Shown here one piece after another: positions 5,108 to 5,923 of a DNA stretch of 5,923 nucleotides (the first letter of the stretch is position 1; each line of letters opens with the position of its first letter). Under the pieces are notes generated by a model, which worked only from the letters and a program-made list of their open reading frames with translations, did not search any database and had not been told where the DNA came from. The stretch is from an uncultured Eubacteriales bacterium (lineage in GTDB: Bacteria > Bacillota > Clostridia > Christensenellales > Aristaeellaceae). The DNA lies in assembly GCA_902782795.1 (NCBI GenBank), contig CACZOT010000055.1, forward strand, positions 1 to 5,923, written 5' to 3'. The position numbers and the translations under genes were made by a program.

Positions 5108-5923
5108 ATGAAGCCGATTTGGGAAGAGATGCGCGCCGGGCGCGTCCTGTTCGACGGGAGCATGGGCGCTCTGCTATCCGCACGCGGTGTGCGCGCCGCT
5201 TGCCCGGATATTCTCAACCTGGAGCAGCCGGATACGATCCGCGCCATTCATCGGGAATATAAGGACGCCGGCGCGAGGGTGATCATCACGGACACGTTTG
5301 GCTCCTCGCCCGCGAAACTTCGGAGGCATCGCCTCGACGGACGATGCGAGGAAATCGTCGCCGCCGCCGTGCAAAACGCGCGAGCGGCGGCGCAAGGCGA
5401 CGCTTGGATAGCGCTGGACGTCGGCCCGACGGGCGAGATGCTCGCGCCGCTGGGAAATCTGCCCCTCGAGGATGCCGTTTCCGGGTATGCGCGGCAGATA
5501 CGCGCGGGCGAAGGCGCGGATTTTGCGCTCATCGAGACCATGACCGATATCGCCGAGGCCCGTTCCGCCATGCGCGCGGCGCGCGAAGCAGGAATGCCCT
5601 TCGCGGCGTCCTTCACATTTGAAGCCAGCGGCCGCACCATGACCGGCGGCGCGCCGGAATGCGCGGCGGCGCTCGCCCAGAGGCTTGGTGCGTTCGCAGT
5701 GGGCATCAACTGTTCCGGCGGCCCGGAACATCTGCGCGGCCCCATGCGCGCGATGCTCGGCGCGTGCAGTCTGCCTGTCATCATTCAACCCAACGCCGGC
5801 CTACCCGAAGTCCGCGGCGGCGAGACGGTCTACCCCTTCGGACCGGAGGAGTTCGTCCAGCGTATGCGCCCTCTGCTCGAGGACGGCGCGGCGGCGGTGG
5901 GCGGCTGCTGCGGTACGACGCCG
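5108..5923 (+). CDS. metH: Homocysteine S-methyltransferase domain, MetH-type (3' end outside window)
   Basis: The first 272 codons of a gene that is still open at the right edge. Homocysteine S-methyltransferases move a methyl group to the zinc-activated thiol of homocysteine, giving methionine in the cytoplasm. The visible part is one (beta/alpha)8-type homocysteine-binding domain (PF02574). Motifs seen are LFDGSMGALL (14-23), AGARVIITDTFG (about 55-66), DVGPTGEML, ALIETMTDIAEA, GINCSGGP with C202, and GGCCGTTP ending at 272 with C267 and C268. C202, C267 and C268 match the three zinc ligands of this family. The start is ATG 5108, with GAGGTGG (5097-5103) 4 nt upstream. Later domains (pterin-binding, cobalamin-binding, or a methylenetetrahydrofolate reductase fusion as in YitJ) are outside the window, so metH is the likeliest label rather than proven; a short stand-alone enzyme such as MmuM is also possible. 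Confidence 0.88.
   Translation, partial: MKPIWEEMRAGRVLFDGSMGALLSARGVRAACPDILNLEQPDTIRAIHREYKDAGARVIITDTFGSSPAKLRRHRLDGRCEEIVAAAVQNARAAAQGDAWIALDVGPTGEMLAPLGNLPLEDAVSGYARQIRAGEGADFALIETMTDIAEARSAMRAAREAGMPFAASFTFEASGRTMTGGAPECAAALAQRLGAFAVGINCSGGPEHLRGPMRAMLGACSLPVIIQPNAGLPEVRGGETVYPFGPEEFVQRMRPLLEDGAAAVGGCCGTTP

Overview
The window looks like chromosomal DNA of a GC-rich, low-complexity-rich member of the Firmicutes, most likely an uncultured Clostridia-type bacterium. This is inferred from strong AGGAGG-type ribosome binding sites at most starts, GTATnAT -10 elements, a Pro/Thr-rich lipoprotein linker followed by repeated peptidoglycan-binding modules, and a YkgJ-like cysteine protein beside a MetH-like gene. 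Codon third positions are mostly G or C in all five genes and no region stands out as foreign. I see no transposase, phage gene, CRISPR array, tRNA or rRNA.

Left part (1-444). The start of a sugar phosphate isomerase/epimerase-like TIM-barrel gene lies on the minus strand and runs off the left edge. It diverges from a plus-strand unit. Two back-to-back promoters, with -35 boxes only 3 bp apart, sit between them (174-234). The plus promoter is followed by a roughly 200-nt leader (about 241-444) that can fold into five consecutive GC-rich hairpins. This is the best candidate for something undescribed.

Middle (445-4370). Two plus-strand genes, 56 nt apart with no visible terminator between them, form a probable cell-envelope operon. 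The first encodes a 633-residue polytopic membrane protein with GT-C glycosyltransferase character. The second encodes a 655-residue lipoprotein with six tandem peptidoglycan-binding modules and no catalytic domain. A hairpin terminator (4390-4428) closes the unit.

Right part (4481-5923). An eight-cysteine YkgJ-like protein is encoded on the minus strand, convergent with the lipoprotein gene. It is divergent from a plus-strand homocysteine S-methyltransferase (MetH N-terminal domain) gene that runs off the right edge. The 117-bp gap between these two carries symmetric divergent promoters, each with an extended -10 (TGGTATnAT).

Overall this is mostly ordinary housekeeping and envelope sequence. 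The genes to either side of the envelope operon show no clear functional link to it. The more interesting items are the structured leader, the uncharacterised GT-C-like protein paired with a repeat lipoprotein, DNA-level homogenisation of the lipoprotein repeats, and the symmetric divergent promoter.
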